NCBI GenBank assembly: GCA_026983715.1
Contig: JALSTM010000227.1
Location: 1-36,758, forward strand
DNA length: 36,758 bases
Direction of reading: 5' to 3'
Source of the DNA: Desulfobacterales bacterium
GTDB lineage: Bacteria; Desulfobacterota; Syntrophobacteria; B119-G9
The position numbers and the translations under genes were made by a program. The first letter of the stretch is position 1. Every line of letters begins with the position of its first letter. This document shows, piece by piece, positions 7,842 to 17,825 of the stretch. The notes below the pieces were generated by a model. The model was not told where the DNA came from and did not search any database. It saw only the letters and a list, made by a program, of their open reading frames with translations.

Positions 7842-8872
7842 TGCGAAAATCTTATCTTTCCCTGACCAAGCAGGTCATGTAAATGAAGTACTCCTAAAAG
7901 CTCTTCTTCATCGTCTACTATGGGTAAAACGGTTATAAGGTGCCTTTCCATCATTTCCAGAGCTTCTGCCACGGACCGTCCTGCTTTTATTCTTTTCGGG
8001 TTTTTCGTCATAATTTGATCCACTAGGATGCCATTGAGGTCATTGTGACTCAAGAGCACCCTCCTCAAGTCTCCGTCTGTAACTATTCCTTTGAGGTCTT
8101 TGCTTTCATCAACCACAAGGGTGGCACCCAGTTGCTTCCTGTCCATTTCCTTTATGGCATCCAGTAGCAGCGTCCCCGTTTTGACCAGGGGCACCTGGTC
8201 ACCGGTGCGCATCACTCGATTAAGAGATACCTTTAGCCGCTCTCCCAGGTGTCCCCCCGGGTGAAATCTCTGGAAATCGCAAATTTTAAAGTCTCTCATC
8301 TTAACCAGTACAACCGCAAGTGCGTCCCCAAGTGCTAGCATCGCGGTCGTACTAGCGGTTGGGGCAAGACCCAGTGGGCAGGCTTCCCGTTCTACTCCCG
8401 AATAAATAACAAGATCTGCCTGTCTTGCCAAAGTAGATTCGAGGTTCCCGGTGAGAGCGATTATCTTGACTCCTAACTCTTTTAAGGTTGGCAAAATAGC
8501 ATTCAACTCTTCGGTCTCCCCGCTGTTGGAAAGAGCGAGTACAAGGTCCGTGGGCAAAACCATTCCCAGATCACCGTGTTGAGCTTCCACCGGGTGGAGG
8601 AAAAGCGCAGGGGTACCTGTACTGCAAAAAGTTGCCACGATTTTACGCCCCACGATTCCTGATTTACCTATACCGGTTATGATTATTCTTCCCTTATTCT
8701 CAAGGATCCATCTCGCTGCCTGGTAGAAATTTTGGTCAATACTTCCCACGAGCCCCTGGATTCCGGCAGCTTCTATTTCAAGTACCTTCCTGGCTTCGGA
8801 AATAATTTCGTTCATTCGTAAATTTCTGTTCACCCCTATAGTCTTGTTGACCTGATCTCGTGCAATTTTCAT
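7838..8872 (-). CDS. kdsD: Arabinose-5-phosphate isomerase, KpsF/GutQ/KdsD family
   Basis: Interconverts D-ribulose-5-phosphate and D-arabinose-5-phosphate, the first committed step to Kdo for lipopolysaccharide. The SIS sugar-phosphate isomerase domain spans about 45-185 (GIGKSGIVGRKIVATFCSTG, SNSGETEELN, PTASTTAMLALGDALA). Two CBS domains fill about 215-340 (MRTGDQVPLV, VVDESKDLKGIVTDGDLRRV). The start at 8872 overlaps the purF stop by 4 bp (ATGA). A second in-frame Met 19 residues later (MNEIISEARKVL) is where many homologues begin, so the first 19 residues may be an extension or a wrong start. The operon context with purF links it to pentose-phosphate use. Confidence 0.95.
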   Translation of the reverse strand: MKIARDQVNKTIGVNRNLRMNEIISEARKVLEIEAAGIQGLVGSIDQNFYQAARWILENKGRIIITGIGKSGIVGRKIVATFCSTGTPALFLHPVEAQHGDLGMVLPTDLVLALSNSGETEELNAILPTLKELGVKIIALTGNLESTLARQADLVIYSGVEREACPLGLAPTASTTAMLALGDALAVVLVKMRDFKICDFQRFHPGGHLGERLKVSLNRVMRTGDQVPLVKTGTLLLDAIKEMDRKQLGATLVVDESKDLKGIVTDGDLRRVLLSHNDLNGILVDQIMTKNPKRIKAGRSVAEALEMMERHLITVLPIVDDEEELLGVLHLHDLLGQGKIRFSQ

Positions 8873-10269
8873 CGTTCAAAACAGTACTTGGACAAACTCG
8901 GATCGTATTTCACCGGATAATCTCCCGTGAAACAGGCTAGGCAAAAATTATTGCCGTCGGTTCCCGTTCCTTCTATTAGCCCGTCAACGCTCAAATACCC
9001 AAGGGAATCGAGCCCGATGAACCTCCTTATTTCTTCGACGCTATGCGTGGCAGCAATCAGTTCGCCCCTGGTGGAAAAATCAATTCCATAGGGGCAGGGG
9101 TACCGATGAGGGGGGCAGCTAACAAGCATGTGAATTTCCCGAGCCCCTGCTTCTCTAAGAGTCTTTATCCTGGTTTTGCTTGTAGTGCCTCTAATAATTG
9201 AGTCCTCGATTATAATTATCCTTTTCCCCTTTAACAACTCCTTTACGGGGTTAAGTTTTACCTTTACGGCAAAATCTCTCATTGCCTGGGTAGGTTGTAT
9301 GAACGTACGTCCCACGTAATGATTCCTTATTACGCCCATTTCAAGGGGGAGACCGGATTTTTCGGTATATCCCAGAGCCGCATAATTGCCGGAATCCGGA
9401 AAAGGCATTACCAGGTCTGCGTCAATCGGGTATTCCCTGGCAAGAATATGTCCAAGGCGTTTTCTGCAAAGGTAGACATTCTGACCAAAAATGTTACTGT
9501 CCGGTCTCGCAAAATATATGAATTCGAATATGCAATAGGCGGGACGAACCGCCGCGAAAGGCTTTATTGATTTTAGACCTTTTTCGTCTATAAACACCAT
9601 CTCTCCCGGCTCCACGTCCCTGAGGTAGCTGGCACCGATTAAATCAAGTGCACATGTCTCGGATGCCAGGATATATGCGCCATCTAGTTTCCCGATACAT
9701 AGAGGGCGGAAACCATGGGGGTCTCGAATTCCGATTAGTTTTTTTCTGGTACCGATTAGTATCGAATAGGCCCCTTTCACCTCGGAAAACGTTTTTATAA
9801 GGGATTGTTCCAGACCGTCGCTCATAAAATGTGCCATAAGGTGAACAACTACTTCTGAATCCATTGTCGACTGGAAAATGGACCCTTTTTTTTCCAGGGA
9901 TCTTCTAATGGCCTCGGCATTTACTATGTTTCCGTTGTGTGCTATGGCATAGTACTCACCGGCGTAATTGACCAGGAATGGTTGAGCATTGGCGATGATG
10001 GAAGAGCCGGTCGTGGAATACCTCACGTGCCCGACAGCCAGGCTTCCAACAAGTTTTTGAAGTGTATTTTCATCGAAAATTTCTGATACAAGCCCCATGC
10101 TCTTGTGTTCAACAATGTTACAACCGTCCGAAGCTACAATACCTGCACTTTCCTGGCCTCTGTGCTGGAGGGCATAAAGTCCGAAATAGGTCAGCTTGGC
10201 AGCATCAGGATGTCCGTAAACTCCGAAAAGACCACATTCCTCTTTTCTGGAAGGTCGAAATGATGGCAT
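8869..10269 (-). CDS. purF: Amidophosphoribosyltransferase
   Basis: First committed step of purine synthesis: PRPP plus glutamine gives phosphoribosylamine. The N-terminal class II glutaminase begins at Cys12 (CGLFGVYG) after an 11-residue propeptide that must be removed, as in the Bacillus-type enzyme. YSTTGSS and AHNGNIVN are present, and the C-terminal PRTase domain has the PRPP loop IIIEDSIIRGTTS. Cysteines in YCIFEF, VSCPPHRYPCP and CLACF match the Fe-S cluster ligands of that type, so an iron-sulfur, oxygen-sensitive form is likely. The ORF track starts at TTG; the next codon, ATG at 10269, has GGGGGAGAG upstream and is preferred. It lies 21 bp after carB and overlaps kdsD. Confidence 0.97.
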   Translation of the reverse strand: MPSFRPSRKEECGLFGVYGHPDAAKLTYFGLYALQHRGQESAGIVASDGCNIVEHKSMGLVSEIFDENTLQKLVGSLAVGHVRYSTTGSSIIANAQPFLVNYAGEYYAIAHNGNIVNAEAIRRSLEKKGSIFQSTMDSEVVVHLMAHFMSDGLEQSLIKTFSEVKGAYSILIGTRKKLIGIRDPHGFRPLCIGKLDGAYILASETCALDLIGASYLRDVEPGEMVFIDEKGLKSIKPFAAVRPAYCIFEFIYFARPDSNIFGQNVYLCRKRLGHILAREYPIDADLVMPFPDSGNYAALGYTEKSGLPLEMGVIRNHYVGRTFIQPTQAMRDFAVKVKLNPVKELLKGKRIIIIEDSIIRGTTSKTRIKTLREAGAREIHMLVSCPPHRYPCPYGIDFSTRGELIAATHSVEEIRRFIGLDSLGYLSVDGLIEGTGTDGNNFCLACFTGDYPVKYDPSLSKYCFER

Positions 10270-10290
10270 CAAGTTTCTCTCCCCCTTTTG

Positions 10291-13200
10291 CTATCTTGCA
10301 ACCGCTTCACGTTGTTCCACCTCGGCTACGCTCAGTTTTACCTTGCTCGCAGAATGATAATCTTGAATGTGTTTGACTCCCCAATTGCCTCCTTTTATTG
10401 CTGCAATTCCGTCCACAAGGGCATTTGCACCGGAGATGGTTGTTGCGTAAGGTATATTATAGACAAGGGTTGCTCGCCGTATTTGATACGAATCCGATAC
10501 AGTCTTTTTCCCCATGCTTGTATTTATCACCAGTTGTATCTCACCGTTTTTGATATAATCGACCACGTGTGGACGACCTTCCCTGATCTTGTTTACCTTC
10601 TTGTTTTTAATTCCCTCTGCTGCGAGGTACCTGGAAGTTCCCCTGGTGGCCAGAATCTTGAAGCCCATTTGTACGAGTTTTCTAGCCACGGGTACTAGCG
10701 CCCGCTTATCTTTATCCCGGACACTTAAAAACACGTTCCCTTCTGTTGGCAGGGTAAATCCAACTCCAAACTGTGCCTTGGCAAAAGCCAGGCCAAAGTT
10801 ACTATCGATTCCCATAACCTCACCGGTGGATTTCATTTCAGGGCCAAGCAACGTATCTACCCTAGGGAATCTGTTAAAGGGGAACACCGCTTCCTTGACA
10901 GAAATGTAACCTGGGGTTGTTTCTTCCGTAAACCCGAGTTCTTCAAGGCTTTTCCCTATCATAACTTTTGTAGCGAGCTTGGCCAGGGGAATACCTATGG
11001 CTTTGCTGACGAAAGGAATAGTCCTTGAAGCCCTCGGATTGACCTCAAGAACGTAGATTTTACCGTCCTTGATTGCATACTGGATGTTCATCAACCCTAT
11101 TACGCCCAGTTCTGATGATATTAACTTGGTTTGCCTTTTGATTTCATCCACTATTTTTTTCTCAAGAGAAATGGGTGGTAAGGCGCATGCGCTATCACCG
11201 GAGTGTATACCGGCTTCTTCAATGTGTTCCATAATACCGCCGATTACCGTAATTTTACCATCGCTGATTGCGTCAACGTCAACTTCTGTAGCATCCTCAA
11301 GGAATTTATCTATAAGGATTGGGTGACCTGGGGAAACATGAACCGCTTCTTTCATGAAGGCAAGCAACTCGCTTTCGCTGTAAACAATTTCCATTGCTCG
11401 ACCACCCAGAACGTACGATGGACGTACCAGCACGGGAAATCCGATTTCTCTGGCCGCGGCAATAGCTTCTTCGCCCGTAAATGCAATGGCATTGTCGGGC
11501 TGGCGTAAACCGAGTTTTAGTAACAATTCCTGGAACCTTTTCCTATCTTCTGCCCTGTCTATGGCTTCTGGTGGGGTTCCTATGATAGGAACACCGGCCT
11601 TTGCAAGGTCAAGGGAGAGGTTAAGCGGAGTTTGCCCTCCAAACTGGACTATAACACCGTTTGGTTTTTCAGTTTCTATTATGTGGAGTACATCTTCAAG
11701 GGTGAGAGGTTCAAAGTAGAGCTTGTCAGATGTATCGTAATCGGTGCTCACGGTCTCGGGGTTCGAGTTAACCATTATGCTTTCCCAGCCTTCTTCTCTC
11801 AAGGCAAAGGAAGCATGAACACAACAGTAGTCAAATTCTATACCCTGGCCAATTCTGTTGGGGCCACCGCCAAGGATGACAACCTTTCTTCTATTTGATG
11901 GTCTCGCCTCGTTTTCTTCCTCGTAGGTTGAATAGTAGTAAGGAGTATATGCTTCGAATTCGGCGGCACAGGTGTCAACCAGTTTATATACTGGCTTAAC
12001 GTCAAGCTGCTTTCTTCTTTCCCGAACTTCAGTTTCGCTCAACCCTATCAATTCTCCAAGCCTTCGATCAGAAAAACCGCATTCCTTGGCTTTTCTCAGT
12101 GTGTCAACATCTATGGAATATTTCCCCTTTTTCAGGTCTTCTTCTATCTGTAGAATCTGTTTTATGTTGTAAAGAAACCAGGGATCGATGCCAGTTGCAT
12201 TATAAATTTCTTTAAGCGACATTCCGAACCGGATAGCATGGGCCAACAGAAACAACCTCTTCGAACTGGGTCTTCTAAGCTCCGCCTTCAGGCGTTCTAT
12301 GTAATCCGAAGTATCACCACCATTTTCGTCATTCGATCCGATTGAAATGTTATCAGGGAAGCCAAACATGTTGATTTCCAGTGACCTGATTCCTTTCTGA
12401 AGCGCCTCCTTGAAGGTTCTTCCGATGGCCATTATTTCTCCGACTGACTTCATAGACGTGGCGAGAATGTCTTCTGCCTTGGGAAATTTTTCAAAAGTCC
12501 ACCTTGGTATCTTAACAACACAGTAATCAATGGTGGGTTCAAAGGAAGCCATGGTCTCGCGAGTAATATCGTTTGGTATTTCATCGAGGGAGTATCCCAC
12601 GGCGAGCTTGGCGGCGATCTTTGCTATGGGAAAGCCAGTTGCCTTGGAAGCCAGTGCCGAAGATCGTGAAACCCGGGGGTTCATTTCGATGACAACGAGC
12701 TCTCCGTCTCTTGGATTGATGGCAAATTGTACGTTTGATCCCCCTGTTTCTACGCCAATTTCCCTCATGATAGCGATGGCCGCATCTCTCATTTTCTGGT
12801 ATTCCCTGTCGGTGAGGGTTTGGGCGGGGGCAACGGTGATCGAATCGCCAGTATGAACTCCCATGGGATCAAAGTTTTCTATGGAACAAATGATGACAAC
12901 GTTGTCCATTCGGTCTCTCATTACTTCCAGTTCGAACTCTTTCCAGCCCAAAACAGACTCTTCTAGCATTACCTGGTTAATGAGGCTCAAGCTAAGGCCG
13001 GATTTTGCCAGAGTCTCGAGGTCCTCCTTGTTAAAGGCAACTCCACCGCCGGTACCACCCAGTGTAAAAGATGGCCTAACAATGATGGGAAAGCCGATAA
13101 TTTCTGCTATCTGTCGAACTTCTTCCATGTTCCGAGCTATGCCACTTTTTGGGACTCTAAGCCCTATATTTGTCATGGCATCACGGAACAATTGCCTGTC

Positions 13201-13581
13201 TTCGGCTTTCTTTATTACGTCTAGAGATGCCCCAATCATTTCAACCCCGTGCTGTTCCAAGATGCCCATTTCAGCCACTTCAACTGCCACGTTCAGGCCT
13301 GTTTGGCCACCCAGCGTTGGCAGGAGAGCATCAGGGCGCTCTTTTTCTATTATCTTAGCTACCACTTCCGGCGTTATGGGCTCAATATACGTGCGGTGAG
13401 CCATGTCCGGATCGGTCATGATGGTGGCAGGATTGCTGTTAACAAGAACGATCTCGTAGCCTTCCTCTCTCAGCGCCTTACAAGCCTGTGTGCCGGAATA
13501 ATCGAATTCACATGCTTGGCTTATAATAATTGGTCCGGAACCTATAATGAGTATTTTTTCGATATCAGTTCGCTTTGGCAT
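10291..13581 (-). CDS. carB: Carbamoyl-phosphate synthase, large subunit
   Basis: Makes carbamoyl phosphate from bicarbonate, ATP and ammonia delivered by CarA, feeding pyrimidine and arginine synthesis. It is a full-length two-lobe enzyme of 1096 aa. It starts [17 protein letters not shown]. The first ATP-grasp is at about 130-330 ([31 protein letters not shown]), followed by the oligomerisation region. The second half repeats the plan ([48 protein letters not shown]). A C-terminal MGS-like allosteric domain ([14 protein letters not shown]) ends at about residue 1075. No frameshift or missing motif is seen. It is 44 bp downstream of carA. Confidence 0.98.
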   Translation of the reverse strand: MPKRTDIEKILIIGSGPIIISQACEFDYSGTQACKALREEGYEIVLVNSNPATIMTDPDMAHRTYIEPITPEVVAKIIEKERPDALLPTLGGQTGLNVAVEVAEMGILEQHGVEMIGASLDVIKKAEDRQLFRDAMTNIGLRVPKSGIARNMEEVRQIAEIIGFPIIVRPSFTLGGTGGGVAFNKEDLETLAKSGLSLSLINQVMLEESVLGWKEFELEVMRDRMDNVVIICSIENFDPMGVHTGDSITVAPAQTLTDREYQKMRDAAIAIMREIGVETGGSNVQFAINPRDGELVVIEMNPRVSRSSALASKATGFPIAKIAAKLAVGYSLDEIPNDITRETMASFEPTIDYCVVKIPRWTFEKFPKAEDILATSMKSVGEIMAIGRTFKEALQKGIRSLEINMFGFPDNISIGSNDENGGDTSDYIERLKAELRRPSSKRLFLLAHAIRFGMSLKEIYNATGIDPWFLYNIKQILQIEEDLKKGKYSIDVDTLRKAKECGFSDRRLGELIGLSETEVRERRKQLDVKPVYKLVDTCAAEFEAYTPYYYSTYEEENEARPSNRRKVVILGGGPNRIGQGIEFDYCCVHASFALREEGWESIMVNSNPETVSTDYDTSDKLYFEPLTLEDVLHIIETEKPNGVIVQFGGQTPLNLSLDLAKAGVPIIGTPPEAIDRAEDRKRFQELLLKLGLRQPDNAIAFTGEEAIAAAREIGFPVLVRPSYVLGGRAMEIVYSESELLAFMKEAVHVSPGHPILIDKFLEDATEVDVDAISDGKITVIGGIMEHIEEAGIHSGDSACALPPISLEKKIVDEIKRQTKLISSELGVIGLMNIQYAIKDGKIYVLEVNPRASRTIPFVSKAIGIPLAKLATKVMIGKSLEELGFTEETTPGYISVKEAVFPFNRFPRVDTLLGPEMKSTGEVMGIDSNFGLAFAKAQFGVGFTLPTEGNVFLSVRDKDKRALVPVARKLVQMGFKILATRGTSRYLAAEGIKNKKVNKIREGRPHVVDYIKNGEIQLVINTSMGKKTVSDSYQIRRATLVYNIPYATTISGANALVDGIAAIKGGNWGVKHIQDYHSASKVKLSVAEVEQREAVAR

Positions 13582-13625
13582 CGATGTCTCTGTTCTCCCT
13601 CCTTAAAGCAACTGGTAACAAGATT

Positions 13626-14771
13626 TCATATTGGTACAGGTCTGGATCGCCACTGGTCGATTAATTTCTTGAATTCTTCGAACAAATATAGAGCGTCATG
13701 AGGTCCCGGGGCAGCTTCGGGGTGGTACTGTACGCTAAAGGCTGGAACATCCTTTAACTTCATTCCCTCAGAAGTTCTATCGTTTAGATTTACGTGGGTT
13801 GTTTCAGCCTTTTCGGAAGGAAGCGATTCCACATCAACACAGAATCCATGGTTTTGGGACGTTATTTCAATCCTTCCTGTTGACAGATTCAATACCGGCT
13901 GGTTAGAACCTCGATGACCAAATTTCAGCTTGAATGTCCTGGCACCAACGGCCAGTCCTAGCAATTGATGCCCTAGGCATATCCCAAAGATAGGCACCTT
14001 TCCGAGTAAGTCTCTTACCACAGAAATGCCGTATGTTACAGGAGCAGGATCGCCGGGACCGTTAGATAAAAACACTCCATCGGGTTGAAGAGCAAGGATG
14101 TCTCGTGCGGGCGTTGAGCCGGGCATCACAATAACCTGGCATCCTGCCTTGGTTAGCTCTCTCACGATATTATACTTTATGCCAAAGTCCAAGGCTACAA
14201 CCTTATACGGATGAGTAGCATCCTGCCACGTGTTTGAAGGAAGCGGGCCGTCGTCCTGCCACAAGTAAGGAGAATTGCAGGCAACCTCTCTCGTTATATC
14301 CCTTCCAACCAGACCGGGGTATTCTTTTACCTTTTCAAGAAGTTTCTTTACATTGTCGGTTTCGGTAGAGATGATGCCTTTCATGGCACCGGCGACTCTG
14401 ATGTGTCTGGTCAGTGCTCTGGTGTCAATTCCTTCGATCCCTATAACCCCGTGTTCTTCAAGGAACGTTTTTAGCGTTTTCTTACTCCTCCAGTTACTGG
14501 GCACAGGTTGGTACTCTTTGACAATAAAGCCGGCAACTTGCACGCGGCTAGATTCATTATCTTCGTCGTTTATACCGTAGGTCCCTATGAGAGGGTAAGT
14601 CATGGTTAGAATTTGTTCATGATAGGAGGGATCGGTGAGGGCCTCTTGATAACCTGTCATGCTCGTGTTGAATACTACCTCACCAAGAGTTTCGCCTTCC
14701 GAGGCAAAGGCTCTTCCCTTGAAAACCCTTCCATCTTCCAGTACCAGCGTTGCTCTAATCGCAGAGTTCAT
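13626..14771 (-). CDS. carA: Carbamoyl-phosphate synthase, small (glutaminase) subunit
   Basis: Hydrolyses glutamine and channels ammonia to CarB. 381 aa, the usual length. The N-terminal CPSase_sm_chain domain ([34 protein letters not shown]) is followed by a triad class I glutaminase: the nucleophile elbow [12 protein letters not shown] and HPEAAPGP near the C-terminus. SNGPGDP is intact. First gene of the seven-gene operon, with its promoter expected in the 300-bp divergent spacer shared with pncB. GGAGG lies 13 nt upstream of the ATG, rather far, so initiation may be modest. Confidence 0.98.
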   Translation of the reverse strand: MNSAIRATLVLEDGRVFKGRAFASEGETLGEVVFNTSMTGYQEALTDPSYHEQILTMTYPLIGTYGINDEDNESSRVQVAGFIVKEYQPVPSNWRSKKTLKTFLEEHGVIGIEGIDTRALTRHIRVAGAMKGIISTETDNVKKLLEKVKEYPGLVGRDITREVACNSPYLWQDDGPLPSNTWQDATHPYKVVALDFGIKYNIVRELTKAGCQVIVMPGSTPARDILALQPDGVFLSNGPGDPAPVTYGISVVRDLLGKVPIFGICLGHQLLGLAVGARTFKLKFGHRGSNQPVLNLSTGRIEITSQNHGFCVDVESLPSEKAETTHVNLNDRTSEGMKLKDVPAFSVQYHPEAAPGPHDALYLFEEFKKLIDQWRSRPVPI

Positions 14772-14804
14772 CCTGTCTGTGAAACCTCCGAGAAGTGTTC
14801 TTAT

Positions 14805-14832
14805 TTTATACCAGTCCCAGACCTGTGCAAGA
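14805..14832 (-). promoter_or_regulatory. Possible promoter for the carA operon
   Basis: On the minus strand TATAAA (plus-strand TTTATA, 14805-14810) lies about 34 bp upstream of the carA ATG. TCTTGC, 16 bp further upstream (14827-14832), is a weak -35 candidate. No pyrimidine attenuator or leader peptide is evident in the short leader. The rest of the 14772-15090 divergent spacer is AT-rich and otherwise featureless. Confidence 0.35.
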
Positions 14833-15090
14833 TCTTTTAGTTCTTGTTTTCCGGGTAATTCTCTGTTACTTTAATGGGCAATTCCAGCGGAATATCACCG
14901 CTTATATAATAGCTTTCACGCAAATACTTGCCAAGACCGGCTACTGTTTTCTAAAGGAAAAATTATCACTTATTTGTTTCTCGTGCGGACTGAGTTAATC
15001 TTTAATCCAAAACGTTAGCTTTTATTAACTTTAAATTGGACTAAAAGTCACCAAATTTTTTTGCCTTTGACAAAAATAGGAAGGGAAAAG

Positions 15091-16461
15091 ATGGAATGCA
15101 TCCCGGAATGCCGTCCAGAGCTCGTTACCGATCTTTACCAGTTGACCATGGCAGCCAGTTACCTGGAACAAAATATGAGTGCTCCCGCAACGTTCAGTCT
15201 TTTTATTCGGGCATATCCCAGTAATAGAAACTTTTTTGTGGCAGCCGGAGTAGAGGAGCTTCTTGGGTTCTTAGAAAATTTTCGTTTTCAGAAGGAAGAT
15301 CTCGATTATTTGGACACTCTTGGCATCTTTAAGCCGGAATTCCTAGACTATCTTGGAAATATGAAGTTCACTGGCCAGGTCAGGGCCATGCCGGAGGGGA
15401 CTATTTTTTTTAAAGACGAACCCGTTCTCGAAGTTACTGCACCAATAATCGAGGCCCAACTCGTCGAGACCCTGGTGATAAACATGATAAATCTTTCGAC
15501 AATGGTAGCCACTAAGGCTGCCAGATGTGTGAATGCTGCCCGGGGTCGTCGGTTGGTTGATTTCGCCTTAAGGCGAACACAAGGTATTGATGCAGGGCTA
15601 AAAGTGGCCCGATCCAGTTTTCTAGCGGGTTTCATAGGTACAAGTAATGTCCTTGCCGGTAAAATTTATGGTATTCCGGTATTTGGTACCATGGCTCATT
15701 CCTACATCACGAGCTTCCCGTCTGAAATTGAAGCCTTTAGAGCCTTTGCTGAGACTTTCCCTCAGAATACCGTGTTACTTGTAGATACTTTTGACCCGAT
15801 AGCTGGTACTAAACACGCGGTAAAAGTGGCAAAAGAATTAGCCGAAAAAGGCAACCAGTTGCGCGGGGTGAGACTTGATAGTGGAGACCTGGTAGAGTTG
15901 AGTATTAAAGTTAGAGAAATTCTCGACGAAAATGGGTTGAGGGATGTCCAGATTTTTGCCAGTGGCGGTTTCGATGAATTCAAGATAGCTGATGTGTTGA
16001 ATAGAGGTGCTAAGATTGATGCCTTCGGGGTTGGAACCAAAATGGGAGTCTCCGCTGACGCCCCTTATTTTGATATGGCTTACAAGTTGGTGCAGTATGA
16101 CGGAAGACCAGTGATGAAGTTAAGCACTGGGAAAGTTACCTACGTAGGGGCAAAGCAGGTTTTCAGGTTTTTTGATCCTGATGGTTTCATTGACCATGAT
16201 ACCCTGGGACTTAAAGGTGAGAACTATCCCAGTGCTCAGACTTTGCTTCAAACCTTTATGGTTTCGGGGAAAAGGGTGAGAGAACCAGATGACCTGCAAG
16301 CCGTAAAGATGAGGTTTGAAAAGGAATTCAAGAGGTTACCGCAGCAACTCAAAACCTTGGATGCCGAAAAGAAGCTCAGGGTTGAAATAAGCGAGGAGCT
16401 GGAAAAACTTCAGCAGGAAGTAAAACAGCAAATAATTGAGAAAGAACTTGGTGAAGGTTAA
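15091..16461 (+). CDS. pncB: Nicotinate phosphoribosyltransferase
   Basis: Joins nicotinate and PRPP to give nicotinate mononucleotide in the Preiss-Handler NAD salvage route. Motifs: TDLYQLTMAASYLEQ near the N-terminus, the substrate region FALRRTQGIDAGLKVARSSFLAG, VFGTMAHSYI, GVRLDSGDLVELS and IFASGGFDEF, ending in FGVGTKMGVSADAP. The track begins at TTG 15061; ATG 15091 has AGGAAGGG just upstream and begins next to the conserved domain, so I use it (456 aa). The last 40 residues are charged and probably helical or coiled. Single gene, divergent from carA. Confidence 0.95.
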   Translation: MECIPECRPELVTDLYQLTMAASYLEQNMSAPATFSLFIRAYPSNRNFFVAAGVEELLGFLENFRFQKEDLDYLDTLGIFKPEFLDYLGNMKFTGQVRAMPEGTIFFKDEPVLEVTAPIIEAQLVETLVINMINLSTMVATKAARCVNAARGRRLVDFALRRTQGIDAGLKVARSSFLAGFIGTSNVLAGKIYGIPVFGTMAHSYITSFPSEIEAFRAFAETFPQNTVLLVDTFDPIAGTKHAVKVAKELAEKGNQLRGVRLDSGDLVELSIKVREILDENGLRDVQIFASGGFDEFKIADVLNRGAKIDAFGVGTKMGVSADAPYFDMAYKLVQYDGRPVMKLSTGKVTYVGAKQVFRFFDPDGFIDHDTLGLKGENYPSAQTLLQTFMVSGKRVREPDDLQAVKMRFEKEFKRLPQQLKTLDAEKKLRVEISEELEKLQQEVKQQIIEKELGEG

Positions 16462-16647
16462 TGACTCTTTCTTGATCGTGGAAACCCCTCGTCTTTAGGC
16501 TAAGAAAAGTTTTTATTGTCGCAAAGTGACTTGTCACATCTATGGAACCGTGAATCCATCGATTGCTCTCCTTGCAATTTTTGTAAGCCGGATCAAAGCT
16601 TACCCTTGACTAGCATGCCGATTCCCAAAAAACATTTGCAACATTCT

Positions 16648-16790
16648 GTCATTGCGAGGATCCCGCACCCACTTTATGATGATGTTTTCGAGTTAATATC
16701 GAGATGTAGGCTTAAAATGGGTGGGGGAGACGAAGCAATCTCCTTGGAATATCCAAATATTGGAGATTGCTTCGCTGCACTCGCAATGAC
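16648..16790. repeat. Palindromic dispersed repeat, GTCATTGCGAG type
   Basis: Ends are perfect 11-bp inverted repeats, GTCATTGCGAG (16648-16658) and CTCGCAATGAC (16780-16790). Inside is a 14-bp inverted repeat, CGAAGCAATCTCC...GGAGATTGCTTCG, around an 18-nt loop, and a further imperfect pair (CACCCACTTT/AAAATGGGTG). It resembles a repeat family seen in intergenic DNA of many anaerobic bacteria. It produces the spurious ORFs at 16516-16800 and 16693-16884. Confidence 0.7.
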
Positions 16791-16880
16791 TGTACTCTAG
16801 CTTTTCCCTGAGTCCGTGACGGAGCTTCATGGCTGATTTGTCTAATATGTCTAACATGCTGATTACAAGCAATAAAGTCG

Positions 16881-17025
16881 GCATTCATTATACTTCACTT
16901 TGTCTAACGCTCTTTTTACGCCCTACCGGTCGTCCACCTGCACCGCATCTTCGGCGTCATCGCCCGCCAGGCTCTTCCTTACATCTGCGGCCTAAGTGAA
17001 CGATCACGGATTCAGGTTTTTGTTT
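16881..17025. repeat. Intergenic repeat A (partner of repeat B at 34588-34752)
   Basis: Aligns with 34588-34752 over its full length, sharing blocks such as GTCGTCCACCTGCACCGCAT and GTGAACGATCACGGAT. Copy A lacks about 24 bp of the central hairpin present in copy B. It is more GC-rich than its surroundings. On the minus strand both copies encode similar peptides (EDAVQVDD, then GV.R.LDKV), but A has stop codons in that frame. It lies about 120 bp 3' of rsmG. Confidence 0.65.
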
Positions 17026-17043
17026 AGCACAATAATTAGGAAG

Positions 17044-17116
17044 CTCCTGACTAGATCAGGAGGTCGGCATGACAACCGGCGTAGTCTGGCACCAAGAAGT
17101 GATTTTAATCACCTCT
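17044..17116. repeat. Two hairpins downstream of rsmG, one repeat-derived
   Basis: CTCCTGA-CTAGA-TCAGGAG (17044-17062) is a perfect 7-bp stem. With the following GGTCGGCATGAC it resembles a degenerate end of the repeat family seen at 957-1035 and 1295-1389. AGAAGTGATT-TT-AATCACCTCT (17095-17116) is a 10-bp stem with one wobble. Neither has a U-tract on the minus strand, so their role as 3' ends for the rsmG operon is uncertain. Confidence 0.4.
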
Positions 17117-17147
17117 GATGCCCCCCTTGTCTATAGACGATGGTTGT

Positions 17148-17825
17148 TTAGTTAAGGCGTTGTAAGAGCACATTGACACGGAATCCGGCTTTTTCCGTTA
17201 ATGTCACTTTCTGGCATGCCGTTATGCGTAAAAGGGATTTTCTAGAGACGGAAGCAAGATTCGCCAGCTCTTCCTTATACCGTGAACCAAGCATAACTAT
17301 TATTCCAGAGCGTTTCCTGATGAGCCTGGATCCCAGAATGGATACAACTTCGCCTGGTTTTTTCCATGCTCTGGAAATAAAAAATAGTGACTCACTTTTC
17401 CAGACGTTTTCAAAATCGCAGAACCACTTTTCGATGCTACCTTTATGAATGTCTAAGCCTTCAAGTTTTAGTAGCCTTTTTAAATGACACAAGAAATTAT
17501 ACCTGTGATTGCTCGGTTCTATCAGATGGAAATGAAATTGAGGCTTTACAATTTTCAGTACAAAACCAGGGAATCCTGCACCGGAGCCGATATCAACCAC
17601 GGAAACGTTTTTTGTAGAAATGAGCTTCGACACGGCCATGGAGTCCTGGAAATTCTTTATCTGGATTCTACGGGGGTCTTTTATTCCAGTGAGATTGAAC
17701 CTTCTATTCCATTTGAGCAGTTCTGCTAGATAAAGGTCAAATATTTCAACGGCTTGAGTGCTAAGCTTTACGTCTACGTCCGCAGCTAACTTGTGCCAAT
17801 CTATTAATTTCCCAGAATATTCCAC
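17148..17825 (-). CDS. rsmG: 16S rRNA (guanine-527-N7)-methyltransferase RsmG (GidB)
   Basis: SAM-dependent methylation of G527 in 16S rRNA; loss gives low-level streptomycin resistance in other bacteria. The Rossmann motif VVDIGSGAGFPGFVLK, the upstream RFNLTGIKDPRRI...FQDSMAVSKLI block and FISRAWKKPGEVV are typical. 225 aa is within the normal range. Start codon is GTG, placed directly after the mnmE stop, with only GGGAAA as Shine-Dalgarno, so translation is probably coupled to mnmE. Last gene of the rpmH operon. Confidence 0.93.
   Translation of the reverse strand: MEYSGKLIDWHKLAADVDVKLSTQAVEIFDLYLAELLKWNRRFNLTGIKDPRRIQIKNFQDSMAVSKLISTKNVSVVDIGSGAGFPGFVLKIVKPQFHFHLIEPSNHRYNFLCHLKRLLKLEGLDIHKGSIEKWFCDFENVWKSESLFFISRAWKKPGEVVSILGSRLIRKRSGIIVMLGSRYKEELANLASVSRKSLLRITACQKVTLTEKAGFRVNVLLQRLN

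Noticed and set aside
16516-16884. ORFs of 94 and 63 aa in the pncB-rsmG spacer
   Set aside because: Both run through the palindromic repeat at 16648-16790 and are by-products of it.
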